From Hyphomicrobiales bacterium (GTDB taxonomy: Bacteria > Pseudomonadota > Alphaproteobacteria > Rhizobiales > Rhizobiaceae), in the NCBI GenBank assembly GCA_015654965.1, contig JAATGD010000048.1, positions 1 through 6,295 on the forward strand: 6,295 bases of DNA, given 5' to 3'. A model generated the notes under the pieces. The model was not told the DNA's origin and did no database searches. It worked only from the letters and a program-made list of their open reading frames with translations. How positions within the stretch are numbered: the stretch's first letter is position 1; every line of letters begins with the position of its first letter. A program made the translations under genes and the position numbers. Of the stretch, positions 5,420-6,295 are shown in pieces.

Positions 5420-5763
5420 TTGGACCTGGGACCGGCGTTCGGGTGTATCTTGCGTGCGGCATCACGGACATGCGCAAGGGGGTGGAGGGCCTTGCCGCGC
5501 TCGCGCAGGATGTTTTGCGTCAGAAGCCGACTGGCGGCGCGGTCTTTGCCTTTCGCGGTAAACGTGGCGATCGTTTGAAGCTGCTCTATTTTGATGGACA
5601 GGGCTTCTGCCTGTATTACAAGATCTTGCAGAAGGGGCGGTTTCCTTGGCCTTCTGCATCCGACGGGACTGCCCGGCTGACGTCGGCCCAACTGGCGATG
5701 TTGTGGGAAGGGATCGATTGGCGTCGTCCTGATTGGGGTGCGCCACCGGCCCGTGTCGGGTGA
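5416..5763 (+). CDS. tnpB: IS66 family accessory protein TnpB
   Basis: This is a complete 115-residue IS66 Orf2 (PF05717-type) protein, not the RNA-guided TnpB of IS200/IS605. Family blocks are GVRVYLACGITDMRKGVEGLA (7-27), VFAFRGKRGDRLKLLYFDGQG (43-63), FCLYYKILQKGRFPWP (64-79) and a C-terminal LTSAQLAMLWEGIDW (88-102). It acts with TnpA and TnpC in transposition; its biochemical activity is not established. The ATG overlaps the tnpA stop by ATGA, so translation is probably coupled. A 63-base gap separates it from tnpC. No defects are visible. Confidence 0.93.
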   Translation: MIGPGTGVRVYLACGITDMRKGVEGLAALAQDVLRQKPTGGAVFAFRGKRGDRLKLLYFDGQGFCLYYKILQKGRFPWPSASDGTARLTSAQLAMLWEGIDWRRPDWGAPPARVG

Positions 5764-5826
5764 TTTTATCCCACTGAAACCACTGGTTTTTATGGAAATT
5801 TATCCTGGCTCGTGGTAGTCAGGATC

Positions 5827-6295
5827 ATGTCTAGCGCGACGACAAATCTTCCTGATGATCCAGCCTTTCTCAAGGCAATGATTGCCGCTTTGCAGGCGGA
5901 AAACGCGAAGATGTCGGCCACATTGCAAGCGCATGATCAGTTAATCCAAACGCTGCGGCTGCGCATTGCCAAGCTGAAGAAACAGGTCTTCGGCAAGTCC
6001 TCCGAAAAGATTGAGCGTGAAATCGAGCAGTTGGAACTGGCGCTTGAGGATCTGTTGATCGCCGCCGCTGAAGGCAGTACGGCGCCAATCGATGAACCTG
6101 ATGAGGCGGCGTCTGTTGTTCCCTTGGCGGATACGTCTGAAAAGATCATGCGCCGGCGCCCACGCGTCTCGGACAAGGCGGTTCGCGAGCGCCGAGAGCT
6201 AGATCCTGGCTCCTGCTGCCCGGAATGCGGAGGTGAATTGCGTCTTGTCGGTGAGGACGTCAGCGAAATCCTCGACATGATTGCAGCGCAGATGA
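5827..6295 (+). CDS. tnpC: IS66 family transposase TnpC, N-terminal part (3' end outside window)
   Basis: The frame opens at ATG 5827 and runs to the window edge, giving 156 residues. Residues 12-80 form a coiled-coil/leucine-zipper-like region (FLKAMIAALQAEN through IEREIEQLELALEDLL), including the family block RIAKLKKQVFGKSSEKIE (46-63). An acidic linker follows. RRRPRVSDKAVRERRELDPG (109-128) leads into a zinc-finger start, SCCPECGGEL, with C130/C131 and C134, then LVGEDVSEILDMIAAQ. This matches LZ_Tnp_IS66 and zf-IS66 modules; the DDE catalytic core should follow downstream. CAGG five bases or so before ATG is a modest ribosome site. Nothing seen here is broken, but activity depends on the part outside the window. 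Confidence 0.92.
   Translation, partial: MSSATTNLPDDPAFLKAMIAALQAENAKMSATLQAHDQLIQTLRLRIAKLKKQVFGKSSEKIEREIEQLELALEDLLIAAAEGSTAPIDEPDEAASVVPLADTSEKIMRRRPRVSDKAVRERRELDPGSCCPECGGELRLVGEDVSEILDMIAAQM

Larger units (their letters stand above)
4952..6295 (+). mobile_element. IS66-family element, left end through part of tnpC (runs off window)
   Basis: The element starts at GTAACCGCCCG (4952-4962), close to the usual GTAAGCG terminus, and carries tnpA, tnpB and tnpC in the standard IS66 order on the + strand. Left of 4952 is the interrupted IS3-like transposase. The eight bases before the end, GTTCGGTG (4944-4951), should be repeated beyond the right end as the target duplication. All three reading frames are open as far as visible, so this copy may be functional. 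Confidence 0.85.

Noticed and set aside
5167..5746. Minus-strand frames of 94 and 174 codons over tnpA/tnpB
   Set aside because: They are antisense to well-recognised IS66 genes and show no family features.
5416..5763. TnpB as an RNA-guided nuclease (IS200/IS605 TnpB)
   Set aside because: The protein is the 115-residue IS66 Orf2; it lacks the RuvC-like domain and the roughly 400-residue length of the IS605 protein. The name is shared by history only.
1..6295. A CRISPR array, defence system or new gene system
   Set aside because: No repeat-spacer pattern, retron-like RNA or unknown multi-gene cassette is visible. The content is explained by three glycan-related genes and insertion sequences.

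Overview
The window looks like part of a surface-polysaccharide locus in an alphaproteobacterium, probably a rhizobial or related genus. The evidence is the style of the UDP-glucose dehydrogenase tail, the kinds of insertion sequence (IS701-, IS3- and IS66-like), and the high-GC codon use of the first gene. The genus cannot be fixed from the sequence. More than half of the window is insertion-sequence DNA.

Layout. (1) 1-279, +: the 3' end of a UDP-glucose 6-dehydrogenase gene. (2) 421-1997: an IS701-like element with 14-bp perfect inverted ends, flanked by CTTAG direct repeats. Its minus-strand transposase is broken by one -1 frameshift near 626-630. (3) 2251-3006, +: an AT-richer gene for a class I SAM-dependent methyltransferase. 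(4) 3050-3716: a scar of two broken elements, made of the left end and most of tnpA of an IS66 element joined to the right end of an IS3-like element that it had entered. (5) 3719-3796, +: the last codons of a lost gene, overlapping the next start by ATGA. (6) 3793-4542, +: an AT-richer hexapeptide-repeat O-acyltransferase (CatB/XAT-like). (7) 4555-4951, minus: the 3' part of a second, different IS3-like transposase. It is interrupted exactly at 4952 by (8), an apparently intact second IS66 element carrying tnpA, tnpB and the first 156 codons of tnpC, which runs off the window.

The three cellular genes all point the same way and would suit one pathway. The dehydrogenase supplies UDP-glucuronate for a capsule, exopolysaccharide or O-antigen; the methyltransferase and acyltransferase could decorate the sugar chain. 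Transposable elements lie between each pair of them and at least one further gene has been lost, so whether they still form a working operon is doubtful. The methyltransferase and acyltransferase genes are clearly lower in GC than the dehydrogenase (25/60, 23/60 and 42/60 G+C in a hand-counted 60-base sample of each), which suggests separate acquisition.

I see no new defence, RNA or CRISPR system. The most informative points are the two IS66-into-IS3 insertions with base-level boundaries, the stem-loops just ahead of both IS66 tnpA starts, and the coupled gene tail in front of the acyltransferase.
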